Shown: positions 1-24,002, numbered from the stretch's first letter. The stretch: 64,000 nt of DNA from Zopfochytrium polystomum (GCA_025765615.1 JAIVFJ010000141.1:1-64000); one strand, 5' to 3'. Notes: generated from the sequence alone by a model not told the origin. Translations and numbers: made by a program.

Positions 1-3000
1 CTTCTGTTGAAACATGGACGCCTGTTGCAGCTTTTGAATTTCCTGAATCAGTTGAGTGTCGGTAGGCCGGAAGGCTCGCTGGATGTAGAGCGAAGTTATT
101 CTTGGTAAATGGCAAATGGTCATTTGCAATAGTAGTGTCAGCCAAAATACTGGCCGTCCAAAAAGGGTATTGCCGACCCCGAAAACAAGCGACAAACGGA
201 AGGGCGGAGTAGAAGCTTGAGTATATGAACACGATAGCAATGGATGCTCCAACGATGCTCGCACCAAGGACGTTCCACGAATGAACACTGACAGTCACAA
301 ATTAGTCTGCGTTCAGAATTGTACAAATAGCCAAGGTTACTGCAAAGTCGTTTTTGTCCGCAGCTCTGCCGGTCAGATCCAAAGGGCCTTCGTAGAATAT
401 GAAAAACACAGCAAAGAAAGTCACGAGCGACTGGTACACAGCATAGCCAGTGTACATTCCAAAGCGGAAAAAATGAAAATGGCTTCGCAGCCTGAACAGA
501 TTTTAATAATTGTGGGGCCGCTGCCAGTCGGAATTCGTCCACGTCTTGGTCTAAAACTCCAATTACTGCAACAGGCAAAGCTGTAAAAAGAACGTTGTAC
601 AGTATCCTGCGCAGGAGTTCAGTGAAGAGGTTTCCCCCAAAAAGAACAGAAACAAAAAAAAAAAAAAAAAAAAAAAAAAATAAGCACGTACATATACGAG
701 ACCTCGTATATCATTTCCGATGAAAACCCGCAGTAAAATTGAAACCAGTACAAAATCAAACTGAAATTTGATTAGTTTCGAATGTGCTGTGGTTATAAAA
801 TACATACACCCATATAATGTTTTTGAAGAAGAAATTAAGAATCATCTCTGATGTTCTAACGAACGACCAATGGCCATGAATAAGGAGCAATCTCTCGAGG
901 AACCGAAACTGCCCGATGGCATAATCAGACGCCATAACGGCTTGCAGACCCTCCTCGCCGGCAATACCAACTCCAATCTGTGCTGCTTGTATCATGCTAA
1001 CGTCGTTCGCTCCATCGCCAATCGCGAGGCACATTGCTTCCTTTCGAGCTCTCACAAGGTCTACTACTCGCGCCTTCTGGAGTGGGCTAACCCGGCAACA
1101 AATCACTGCAGAACAACGGGTGCCAAGCTCCAAGAAAATGTCCCGATTATCAGGCTGCAAAGCTTGCTCCAAGGCGGACCCTTCAATCACGAGAGCATAT
1201 TTGCGGCTGTCGGGCGGCTTCAGTGGTGCGTTTTCTGGATGCCCTGAGTCGTCATTCCTAGACCGCCTACCGCAAGACATCTGCGAATCATCATCTGGTC
1301 CGAAAAAGCGTTTCAAAGCTTCTCGTATTTGCTGGCATGTTATGTCAGCTGGTCCGGTGTCGTTTGTGCTGCCTGGTTCGAATCCTCGAATCAAGATCAA
1401 AATCATATCCTTGGCAAGAAGATTGCAAGAGAAGCCGATATTAATGGCTGTCTCCATCTTATCGCCTGTGAGAACCCATATCTTGATTTGTGCCTGCAAA
1501 AGGTGCGCGATACATTGAGGAACACCTTCCTGGAGTTTGTCTTCGATAGCAGTCGCTCCAATCAGCACTAGGTTTTCTTCGATCTCTTGAGCTGCTTCAT
1601 CCATTTTCGAAGCTCTATCGGTTATTGCGGTTGAAGCCTCATGATATTTGGCCGCCCACTTCGTGTACTTCTCCTCTGAGAGAACAGCGTATGCTATGCA
1701 GAGAGTTCGAAGCCCTGATGGCGGATTCTTTAAAAAAAGAGCCGTTTACGGAATGACAAACCTTCTTCGGCGAATTGCTCCAAGTGACCAGCAGTAATCT
1801 CTTTCATCGCCTCCTGCCCCGAGGCCAAGAGATTATAAATAACATTATCAGCGCCTTTGCAGTATAACACTATTTCTCCAGCAGGTCTTCGCACGATGAT
1901 GCTCATTCTTTTCCTGGTTGAATTAAACTCGAGCACATTCAGAAGTGCGGACTCCTCAATTTCGCCCAAAGCATCGACAGTCATGGAACCGGGACCACGT
2001 TTGACAAATGAAATGCCAACGTCCCGAGCAGCTTGAACGAGGGCGGCTTCGTCAGGACTTTGAGCCATATAACGAAGACCTCCGTCCACAGGACTTTCTG
2101 AAACGAGTACAGAGTGGCAGACCGAAAGACAGGTAAAAAAATCTCTCAGCGCAGTATAATGGTCGCTTGTTGGATCTCCTAAGCGGTTTGTGAGGAGAGG
2201 ATCGGAAAACTGGAGGTCTTCGGCGCAATGATGTGCATGAGAGCCGGACAAAGGTGGCGATGAAGTAGCTTCGGATTTCTTTTCGATTTTATTTTCTGTG
2301 ACCTTTGGTTTTCCAAATAGAGTTGCTTCCGCTCGAAACTCCGCGACTCCGGACTTCTTCTTATATCGCCAAGGACCAAAGTTCCATTCGCTCCAAGTTG
2401 CACGATGTTTGTCTTGCCGATTATGGAAGTCGCGTTTTTCTGATTGACGATCAACGGTCCCCTCCACCACCAGTGGGCGGCTTTCTCGTGTCGATTTCCG
2501 CAGGGCTATTTCTGTGAGGCTAGTCACTCCGAGAGACCGTCGAGATCCGCCCACTACGGTCGCGAATGAGCGCGCCTCTGACACTCTCATATCGATTGGT
2601 TTTTCCAAATCCTGACTCATCTTCATAGCCGATTCTCTTTCGTGGGCTGCATTGGCGTAATGGACACCGATTCCATAGATCGTTCCGTTAATAGAACACT
2701 TTTTAAACTGCATTATGTTCTGGGTTAGCGTTCCCGTTTTGTCACTGAATATATAATCGATTTGGCCCAAATCGTCGGCAAGGTTCCAGCTGCGTGGTAA
2801 ACAAGGCTGGTCGGTTTCATCGTGATACATATTGAGGTCGGAGAAGATGAAGTATGCCTGTAACGTGACTTAGTCGATCGCAAAATGGAAGTGCTGCGTT
2901 TACTTGAAGGCTCTTCACCAACTCCACAGTTATGTACAATGAGATGGGGACAATATTTTGATACGCCAGAACGCTCGACCTTGGGATGTGATTTCAATAC

Positions 3001-4654
3001 TGCTTTGCGTCAAGGCTATAATCGGACAAGGATCACCCTCTTACCAGAATGATACAAACACAGCGTATCCAATATTGGACCGGGAAATCGATGCAGCTGG
3101 GTAAGATGATTCTAACCACGGAACGAACTTGTCTCGAAGCGGCGGCAACTGACGGTTTTCCCAAACAAAACTCAATAGTGCATTGAAAAAGCACATCAAA
3201 AAAAGTATGAATAAGTTCGTCATGCTACGTTCAAATGTTAAGCTGAAATGGCATAAAATGAACAAGAGGCTCACACTTGCGGGTTCATTTGGATATCAAT
3301 CCGGGACTGCTTCGAAGGCGTTTTGTCGGAGTTAAGGCATATTTTAGCCTCGGGTCCTGCATACACGACAAGGCCGATAACCCAATCCGTGTTTCGCAAA
3401 ATACAGCCTCTGAGAAGCATCTCGTTTATTCCAAGAGGAATTTTTACTGAGACCAGGTCACGATTATTCTCGGGTTTTGTCCCGTCGAAATCTGTCACAG
3501 CTTGGTCAGTGTTTCTCCTTGCTTGCTTTTTCATCCATTCCAAAGAGTCCCAGCTAACGAGCACAGCTCCCGAAAATGTGTAAAGACTTGGGTTCGGATC
3601 CTCCATCTCAATTGCAACACGGAACAGTCTTCGCGGCTTCTCGTCATCTGTCGTCTCCTCCATCCTTTCCCCAAACCGTCTCGTCCTTGATGTGCCTTCC
3701 TCGAAAAGCATTCTAATGTCACCACGAGACAAGAACGCTGTTTCTTCCAACCCTTGGCGAATTTTTAAATTGGTTTCCCCATCCAGGTTTTTAGTCTCCA
3801 CGTAACACAAGCAATCGGGTTCTGACGAAGAAAGAATGATCAAGTCTGCAGGGATCGGATCATCGTTTTGAATGAGGACAATGTCTCCAATTTGGACATT
3901 CCCCCATGAAATTTCGACCCAACGGGGATCGAGATCGTGAGGCGGCTCCGTAGTGCATTCGGTTCTTCGCTGCTTCTGCTTGTTTCGTGAGGTAGCCCAA
4001 TGCTGTGGCGGCTCTTCGAAGAACGGTTGATTTGAATTAAACCATTCAGGTGAACGAGCCACGCGAACCGGGAGCCCGTTCATTCGCTCGTCGGACTGAT
4101 GACGTCGAAGGTCCTCGATGGCATCCTTCAAAGCAGTTATCGCGATAATAAAGATGAATGGAAGAGCAGCCACTACAGGATCAATAACCTGGTAGTCCGG
4201 AAAGAATTGGAGGATTGCGACGGTCAAGAAAAAGAGATTCGCAACTCTCCTGAGGGGAGTCTTGGTTATATTTGAGATGTTTGGTCACACAATTCACGAA
4301 TGTGATTCACCTGAATTGCTCAAATAGGTTCTTGGGCAGAAAGGTGAGCAGTGTATATTTCGATGTTGTAATCTTGTTTGAGGGAAATCGTGCAGGAGAT
4401 TTGGGCGACGAAATCCAAAAGCGTGCAGGCTGGCGATGGTTGGCTGGACTGACGGGTCTGGAGTCATTGTCGACGGCCAAGTCCGCGTCGACGACAGGCG
4501 CTGATGGCTGCGGCTGCAATGCCGCCGCCTTGTATCTGGCGATGAGTTCGGCGACGTCCTCCTGCGAGTAGTTTGCAAAAACCAGACGGGGAATGCGCTG
4601 CGACCCCGGTGCGATGCGAGATTTGCGGCTGCGGCTGCGGCGGCTGGGGGTCAT
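1..4654 (-). CDS. P4-type ATPase, phospholipid flippase (Dnf-like), 3' end beyond the window
   Basis: Transports phospholipids from the outer to the cytosolic leaflet of plasma or Golgi/endosomal membranes. Exons (minus) 4654-4311, 4249-3275, 3224-3045, 2979-2904, 2857-1750, 1714-808, 760-698 and 606 to the edge. In order I see the N-terminal signature [19 protein letters not shown], an actuator-domain loop with DGETN, the flippase M4 motif PISL, the phosphorylation site [13 protein letters not shown] in the nucleotide domain, and [10 protein letters not shown] followed by AGEEGLQA. The first in-frame ATG is at 4654; no upstream Met exists in that frame. The last visible exon is damaged: one extra base in the A6 run at 468-473 and an in-frame TAA at 302-304, yet conserved transmembrane sequence continues past both. 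The introns at 1715-1749 (35 bp) and 3225-3274 (50 bp) are very short; that at 607-697 carries a sense-strand poly(T). The family is certain; the Dnf subclass is likely. Confidence 0.93.
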
Positions 4655-4884
4655 ACGTGTATCGTTTTTTCTTGCGTCGTCCTCGTCCGTCGTGGGGAGT
4701 CCTCCTGCTGTTCTGTTCGGGCGGCCGGAAATTGTCTGGTTTGTGTCACCACGTGCACAACCAATCCACCCACCCACCCACCCAGCTGACAAGCTCGTCC
4801 AATCATTTTTCTTCCGTCCTTGTCACGCCCAGAACCATCAATCATCGCGTTTTGTAACGACAGGCAGGTTCGAGGCAGGCACGC
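4655..4884. promoter_or_regulatory. Divergent promoter region between flippase and BEACH genes
   Basis: This 230-bp spacer separates the two start codons, which point away from each other, so it must hold both 5' UTRs and both core promoters. It contains an E-box CACGTG at 4750-4755 and a C-rich tract at 4766-4783. I see no clear TATA box. Co-regulation of two membrane-trafficking genes is an inference from the arrangement. Confidence 0.6.
4769..4783 (-). other. Potential G-quadruplex in the divergent promoter
   Basis: Four CCC blocks separated by single A bases lie on the plus strand, so the minus strand reads four GGG blocks with one-base T loops. Such short loops favour a very stable parallel quadruplex. 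It lies about 100 bp upstream of both start codons. Confidence 0.6.
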
Positions 4885-17627
<12,743 letters not shown>

Positions 17628-18023
17628 CAGTATCAAAAGCGGTGGCGGCAGCAGCATGCGTAAGTACGCGGGGAGGGGGGAAAGGGGGCGGCAACAACAA
17701 ATGTAGTAAAATCACAAACTGGTGGGTGGGGTGGTCCGATCTTTTTCTTTTTTCTTTTTTCTGTTTTCTTTTTTTCTTTTTTCTGTTTTCTTTTTCTGTT
17801 CTTTCTTTCTTTCTTTCTTTTTCTATTCTTGCGTGTTTTTTTTGTGTTTTTTGTTATTTGCGGGATCGAGAGAGACCACAGGGACACGGAGACAGAGAGA
17901 CCATTTGTTACTTGCTACTGCTCATTTTTATTTCTTCTCTTTTTCCACTTCCGAATCAAATCAGAGCTTCAAAATATGGGGGACCATGCGATGTGCCCCC
18001 TCTCTCTCCCTCTCTCTCCCTCA

Positions 18024-18097
<74 letters not shown>

Positions 18098-18473
18098 TCC
18101 GCTCTCTTTCTCTCTTATATTTATTTGCTCTCTCAACCCGATCGTGCGACCAAAAAAAAAACACGGAAAACCAAAAAAAAACCAAAAAAAACAAAAGAGA
18201 AAAAAGAAAAAGAAAAAAGAGCCCCACACTCCAACTCTCACTCCACACCTTCTCAGCCCGGCCCGACCCGGCCCGTTTCTTCCGCGTGGACCGCCCGCTT
18301 CTGGGTCTTGTTCGTCTTCTACTTCTCCAAAGCCGCCTTCCCCTCACCGCCGCCGCCGCCGTCGCTGCCCCGCGCTGCGCACGACGAAGCTTCTTCAACC
18401 CACCCCACCACCAGCAATCCATCCATCCTGCCAACCATCCATCCCAACACCGGGCAGGGACAAAAAAAAAAAA
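17628..18473. other. Spacer with pyrimidine-rich sequence between BEACH and decarboxylase genes
   Basis: No gene is visible. The stretch is T- and CT-rich on the plus strand (17,740-17,840 and 18,000-18,110), then A-rich (18,150-18,230), then C-rich up to the decarboxylase ATG. Long Ser/Leu open frames here are translations of the CT repeat. It probably includes the decarboxylase promoter and 5' UTR. Confidence 0.7.
18026..18092 (+). repeat. (CT)n microsatellite
   Basis: Nearly pure CT dinucleotides over about 67 bp, flanked by shorter imperfect CT blocks from 18,000. It lies about 380 bp upstream of the decarboxylase ATG, with the pyrimidine strand in the sense orientation. Confidence 0.95.
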
Positions 18474-21223
18474 ATGACGGACAGCTCGTGTGCTGGAAGC
18501 GGCTTGGACAGCCACCCACAGTCGCCGCTACCAGCATCATCATTTCCATCATTACCACCACCACCACCACAACCACCAATCGCCACCGCCGCAACTGAAG
18601 CTGAACCAGCAGCAGCACCAGCACGAGGAGTAGTTGCACCGCCTTCGTACGCACAGCCTCCCGAACCTTTGGCCGCGACGCGTGAGGCTACGGCGTCGGC
18701 GGCGGGAAGCAGCAGCAGCAGCAGCAACAGTGGCAGCAGGCGAAGCAGCATCAAAAGGGGGAGCACCGGCTCGTCCCCTTCCTATGGCAGCGACGGGTGG
18801 GCCGCCGACGTGACGGTCCCGCAGCAGCACCGACTGCTCGGCTTTGAGCGCGTCGACTTGGACGACGACGACCACAACAACCATGAGGAGGAAGACGGCG
18901 GCAGCGGCGGCGGGCGAAGAGCCCGCGCATCAGCGCCTGCCGCCGCCGGCATTACCGCCGGTTCCGAAAGCGACGACGACGACGACGACGACGAGTCCGC
19001 CTCGGACGAAGGTTTTGACGAGTCGTGGGCAGACGAGTACCCGCTCTACTCCCGATCCAGCGGGATCCAGCGCATCGAGCTCAACGCTTCGCCCCGCCCA
19101 AGCACCGCCGCCGCCGATCTGAACGGCCTCAAGCCGCCGCTGGATCGGGCCTCGGCAGCGGCGATCCGCGGCGAAGACGTCGAGCCGGCGGCCGCTCCCT
19201 CAGCGACGACGACAAAATCGACAGCGGCTACGACGACGACCGCGCAGCAGCAGCCTCTTCACGCGGCGAACCAGCGCAACAAGGACTCGGTGCTCCACTA
19301 CTTTGTCGCAACCGACGAGAGCGAGCAGAGCCTGGACCTGTACCTGTCGCGCATTATCCAGGCCTTCCTGGACCAGCGAATCAACCAGCCGACCGCCATC
19401 CACGCGGGCCCGACAGAGGACCCCAACGTCACGCGGCTGCGCTTTGGTCGCTCCCGCGTCCCGCATAGCGGCGAGGTGGATCTCGAAGACTACCTGCACT
19501 CTGTCAAGCTGAACGTGATCGATCGAGCAACCAGAGTCTCTTCGGCAAAGATGATCGGTCACATGGTGAGGCCACCCCCTCATCTTCACGCCTTCTTTTT
19601 TCCTTTCTAATCGCCTCTCCGTTTCCGTTCGCCATTGACCCGTCCTCTACTATCTTGATGTAGACGTCTGCGCTTCCGTTTTTCCACAGGCCCCTCGCCC
19701 GCCTCCTCGCTGCAATGAACCAAAACGTAGTCAAACTGGAAACGGCCGCAACAATGACGTATCTGGAACGAGAAACCATCGCAATGATGCACCGCGAGTT
19801 TTTCCAGTTGTCGCAGTCCTTTTACGACCTGCACGCGCACTCGTTCGAGCGGGTCGCTCGGCGTGTTCACCTCGGGCGGAACCATCGCAAACCTCACTGC
19901 AATGTGGGCCGCACGAAACAAGGCCCTCGAGGCCGACGCGGCGGGAGGGTTCCGCGGCGTTGACAAGGAAGGCTTGTTCAAGGCGCTGAACCACTACGGG
20001 TACAACGGCGCCGTGATTGTCGGAAGTGCAATGATGCACTACTCTTTCAAAAAGGCCGCCGACCTCTTGGGCCTGGGCGACGATGGCCTAGTTCTTGTCC
20101 CCACCGACGACCAGTTTACTCTAAGGTTCGTTGGCGCTGATAGGCTGAATTGGCCGTGAGTCTGACTTGTGGGGTGCTTGTTCTATTTTTAGAGTCGAGG
20201 AGCTGGTGCGAACCGTTGAAAGGCTCAAGGCTTCGAAACTCCTCATCATCGCTATTGTCGGTGTCGCGGGAACCACAGAAACGTAAGAGTGCGGTGGCCA
20301 TCATTTCTAGTGCGTTTCTCGCCTTTTGACTTTCTGTGACGCACTGTCGCAAAACAGCGGATCAGTGGACAACCTCGCGCAGATTGGAGCGGTGGCTCGC
20401 CACCACAACATCCACTTCCACGTGGACGCGGCCTGGGGCGGACCGCTCATCTTTTCGAGGGAGCACCCACCGCAAGCTGGACGGGATCGGGCTCGCCGAC
20501 TCGATCACCATCGACGGCCACAAGCAGCTGTACACGCCGATGGGCCTCGGTCTCTGCCTGTTCCGCAGCCCCGAGCTGGCCAAGCACATCCGAAAGACGG
20601 CTAACTACGTCATCCGGCACGACAGTCCGGACCTCGGCAAGTTCACGCTCGAAGGCTCGCGGCCGGCGACGGCGCTGCATCTGCACGCGACCCTGCACCT
20701 CCTCGGGCGCGACGGCATCGAGAGCCTCGTGACGCGCTCGGCCACGCTCGTCCGCCAGCTCGCCGCCCGACTGCAGTCCCACCCGTCCCGCGCCTTCCAG
20801 ACCCTCCACACCCCCGCGACAAACATCCTTCTCTACCGATACGTCCCCGCCGACCTCCGCGACAAGGTCGCCGCGCGCGCGCCGCTGTCCGAGGCAGAGG
20901 ACGCCCGTATCGGAGAGGCTACGCGACGCCTGCAGGCCCGCCAGGCCAGCGAGGGAGAGAACGGGTTCGTGTCGAGGACCAGAGTGTGCAAGCCGTGTCC
21001 CGGCGGCGGTGGCGGTGGCGAGGCAGCGGCGGCGGGGTACCGGTGGCTGGACGCGTTCCGCGTCGTCATTGCGAACCCGCTGACGCGGTGGGAGGACGTG
21101 GACGGCGTCGTCGCCGAGCAGCTCGCGCTCGGCCGCGCCGTCGAGGAGGAGATGAACGTGGACTTGCCGCCCGCGGCGCGGGAGCCCGTGAGGATGTGGG
21201 TCGGGTGGCCGCTCGAGATTTGA
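18474..21223 (+). CDS. PLP-dependent decarboxylase, PanP/glutamate-decarboxylase-like (group II)
   Basis: Probably decarboxylates aspartate or glutamate; bacterial PanP makes beta-alanine for pantothenate. Exons 18474-19565, 19664-20125, 20193-20282, 20358-21223. The first about 260 residues are low-complexity Pro/Ala/Ser/Asp. The catalytic part follows: IGHMTSALPFF, TSGGTIANLTAMW, HYGYNGAVIVGS, VAGTTETG, HVDAAWGGP, the PLP-lysine site DGHKQLY (Lys at 20522-20524) and LEGSRP. The order and spacing match PanP-type bacterial enzymes. A C-terminal insertion holds CKPC and a Gly run. The frame breaks twice inside conserved blocks: GGG at 19851-19853 (ER|SLGVFTSGG) and GGG at 20459-20461 (FSR|STHRKLDG). 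Each is repaired by dropping one G, and the exon total is then a whole number of codons, about 835 residues. ATG at 18474 is the first in frame. Substrate is not decided by sequence. Confidence 0.88.
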
Positions 21224-21490
21224 CGAGGCGGCTTCCCTTCGTTTTTCGGTTTCGTTCGCTTCGTTCGTTCGTTTGTTCGTTCGTTTCGTTCGTTTCTACC
21301 CGCTCGCCTTACTTAATTCTCTTTGGGAAATTGTTGCCTTTTTTTTCTCTTTTTTTTTCTCTCTTTCCTTCTTGTCCATTCCTTCCCCCCACCTCCTTCT
21401 GATTCTCTTCTTTGCTTTGGGAGACTGGCAAAGCGTCCCCACTCCTCGGGTTGTTCGGGTTGTTTGTTCCTGTTGATTTTTTTAACATCC

Positions 21491-21547
<57 letters not shown>

Positions 21548-21828
21548 CTCCTCTCTCTCTCTCTCTCTCTCTCTCCCGTCTTTGTTTCTGCTTGGCCACC
21601 GCTCCCTTATTGTTGCTGTTGATTTCCCGAAGTGAAGCTAGCGCAATGGGGTACACACCTGCCTGAAAATTTTTTTTTGTTATGTTTGTTCCCCGCTTCT
21701 TCTTTTGCTCGTCGATCTTCGTCTCTTCATTATCTTCTTTGACGGCGCTACTTTTGACCGTTTCGTACTGGGGGCGGTTTGTGCTGGGCGGGGGTGGGCG
21801 GTTTACATGTAGCTTAAAAAAAGCTTTA
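21224..21828. repeat. Convergent intergenic region with CT microsatellite
   Basis: The decarboxylase and AlkB genes converge here. The core is an interrupted CT repeat at about 21,490-21,575, preceded by TTCG-type repeats at 21,240-21,295 and T-rich sequence. No gene is seen; it should hold both 3' UTRs. Confidence 0.75.
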
Positions 21829-22576
21829 CTAGTACGTCAACAATGACCCATTTAGTGTGAGCTTTCTCAGCGTGATGGACACCCGCTCGCGTCGCGCGAT
21901 GGCCGCGCCCTCCCACCAGTCCTCAGTCCGCGCCGGAATGCCGTGCATCCAGCGGTACCGCGCGTCCCCCGTTAGGCAGATGACGTCGCCCGGCCGCAGG
22001 AGCACGGGCACGACAACGTCGCGAGGGTGTGAGCTGCTGCTGCTGCTGCTGCCCGCGGCGGCCGCGGCGTCCTCTGACGTCCTCGTCCTCTTCTTTGCGC
22101 CGTCATCCTGCCGCTCGTCAGTGGCAGACGGCTCGCACTGCGCCGCCTCTACCTCCGTCTCCGCATCCCCTCCTTCCCGCGGCCGCTTCTTACCCCCCTC
22201 TGCTGCGGGACGCGGCCCACCGCTCACGTCGCCGTCGCCGCCGCCGTCGCAGCGGACCGGGCGAAACTCCATGACGACGCAGCTCCCAAAACTCGCCACC
22301 GCCACCCCGTCCTCGAACCGCGCGACGAGGTCGACGTGGTCCACGATCCCTTGCCCCGGCGTGTACCGGTTCGCAATCATCTGGTCAAACAGCACCACGT
22401 CGTCGGCCTCGTCGTCGTTGACGCCGTCGTGGCCGTCCCGCGCCGCTGCTGCTGCTGCGGCAGCAAGCGCCCGCCGACCGGACACCACCGATGCGGGCAG
22501 CATCCGCGCCGCCGCTGCCGCCACGGGCGCGACGAACGGGGGCAGCGACGACGCGCCGAACCGCATCGCCTGGTCG

Positions 22577-22608
<32 letters not shown>

Positions 22609-23010
22609 GCCCCGCCGCGGCCGCTTTCGCCGCCGCTTGTCGTCGCTGTCGGCGTCGTCGGCGTTGTCGGCATCGTCGTCGGTGCCGTCGTCGGTGCCGT
22701 CGTCGTCGTCGAACAGGGTCGCCAGCGCCGTGGCCAAAATCGCGGACTGCGTCGCCGGAGACAGCGCCCCGCGCGCGACGAGGAGCCCCGGGACGTCCGG
22801 GTGCTCCTCCGTCGTCGCCGTCGTCGTCGCGATCGTCGCGGGGAGAGCGGGATGCGCCGCCGGGTGCGCCGCGTTGTTGTGATCGCGGCCAATCGCAAGG
22901 CTTGACGACCCGTCCGCTTCGTCGGCGTCGTCAAAGTCGTCGTCGTCGTCGCTCTCGCCAAACAGCTCGGATAGGAGCGCCCGGCGCTGCGCCGCGGCCG
23001 CCGCCGCCAT
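21829..23010 (-). CDS. AlkB-family 2-oxoglutarate/Fe(II) dioxygenase
   Basis: Oxidative demethylase of nucleic acid or protein. Single exon, 393 residues; the ATG at 23010 is the first in frame. The C-terminal half has the full 2OG-Fe(II) signature: NRYTPGQGIVDHVDL supplies the HxD iron ligands, MHGI the distal His, and RVSITLRK the 2OG-binding Arg. FGSCVVMEF is typical of the jelly-roll core and resembles ALKBH6/ALKBH8 more than bacterial AlkB. Two insertions stand out: an Asp-rich stretch followed by RRRKRPRRG (a likely nuclear localisation signal) and an Asn run in the N-terminal half, and a second basic KKRPREGG/KKRTRTSE insert between the HxD and the distal His. GatC lies 108 bp upstream on the same strand. 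Substrate unknown. Confidence 0.87.
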
Positions 23011-23117
23011 TGCCCACAAAGCGAGAGAGAGTGAGTGAGTGCGGGGCCGAAGGGGGAACTGGCGCAAACAGTTGAATGGTACAGAAAGGAAGGAGGTTGT
23101 TTGATTGATTGTGAGGG

Positions 23118-23888
23118 TCAACCAGCATCACCACCACCGCCTCCCCTTCGCCGCCGCGTGGCCAAATACATCCCCGCCTCGGTCCGCGGCGCGTGCTTCA
23201 GCAGCTCGCGCCCGCTCTCTTCTTGGTCTCCTTCTCCTTCTTCTCCTTCCTCTCCTGCTTCTTGGCCTCCTCCCTCCTCCTTCTTCCCCCGCTTGCTCCC
23301 GCCCCCGCCCCTCGCGCTCTCCACCCCGCTGCCCGCCGCGAGCTCCGCCACCACCGACGACATGGGCGCCGTCCACGCGCCGCCGCCGCCGCCAGCACGG
23401 CCGAACGCCCGCACCGGCTCCACCATCTCGCACAACGCGTTGATGTCCCGCGTCAGAGACGGCACGTCCGCCGGCGCGATCGTCAGACGCGCGAGCCGGG
23501 CCAGCCTCTCAACGTCCGCCGCTGTGAGGACCGGTCGTCGGTCGGTGGCGCCGGCGGCGGCGGTCGCCGCGAGTTGCGGCGGTGGCGGGAGCGGGGCGGC
23601 GGTGGACGGAGGTGCGAGGCGTTCGGCGAGGATGGAGGCCTGCAAAAAGTTGGGGAGGATGGGAGCAAGGAGAGGATGTTCAGTCTGGTGGATCAATCCC
23701 CGAACACACACACGCACCAGGACGGGGTGCAGATGGGCTGTGGAATCCACCGTCGTGCTTTGCGCCGTCGGAGACGATGCTGCTGCTGGTGCCGCTGATG
23801 ATGTTCTTGATGCTGCGTCGGCGGCGGCGGTGCTCTTCAGGCGGCAGGCACGAGCGCACACGCCACGGCGGAGTCGGACGGCGAGCAT
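23118..23888 (-). CDS. GATC: Mitochondrial glutamyl-tRNA(Gln) amidotransferase subunit C (GatC)
   Basis: Subunit of the GatCAB complex that converts Glu-tRNA(Gln) to Gln-tRNA(Gln) in mitochondria. Evidence: the N-terminal helix LTAADVERLARLARLTI followed by DINALCEMVEPVRAFG, and the family's C-terminal block LLKHAPRTEAGMYL. The start at 23888 gives MLAVRLRRGVCARACRLKS, a good mitochondrial presequence. A probable 78-bp intron at 23640-23717 (donor GTGCGTG, acceptor TTGCAG) is in phase and does not change the frame; removing it gives about 230 residues, keeping it 256. Oddity: a Gly/Lys/Glu-rich insertion of about 40 residues separates the two conserved blocks, where usual GatC proteins have a short linker. 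Family assignment is good; the intron is less sure. Confidence 0.8.
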   Translation of the reverse strand: MLAVRLRRGVCARACRLKSTAAADAASRTSSAAPAAASSPTAQSTTVDSTAHLHPVLVRVCVRGLIHQTEHPLLAPILPNFLQASILAERLAPPSTAAPLPPPPQLAATAAAGATDRRPVLTAADVERLARLARLTIAPADVPSLTRDINALCEMVEPVRAFGRAGGGGGAWTAPMSSVVAELAAGSGVESARGGGGSKRGKKEEGGGQEAGEEGEEGEGDQEESGRELLKHAPRTEAGMYLATRRRRGGGGGDAG

Positions 23889-24002
23889 TTTTTCTCCTCT
23901 CTTTCTTTCTCCTCTGTTGTTCATTCTATACACTTCCTTCCCGATCCCCATCCTCGCCCTCACTCCCTTCTTAATCTCTGTAGCAAAAAGAAACCACCAC
24001 TA

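Noticed and set aside
302..304. Reassigned stop codon (TAA read as sense)
   Set aside because: Other genes end normally at TAA, TAG or TGA with no conserved sequence beyond; only this one TAA is internal.
18000..18110. Long Ser/Leu and Glu/Arg open frames on both strands
   Set aside because: They translate a CT/GA dinucleotide repeat, which lacks stops in every frame; the same applies at 21.5, 29.0, 33.8 and 35.2 kb.
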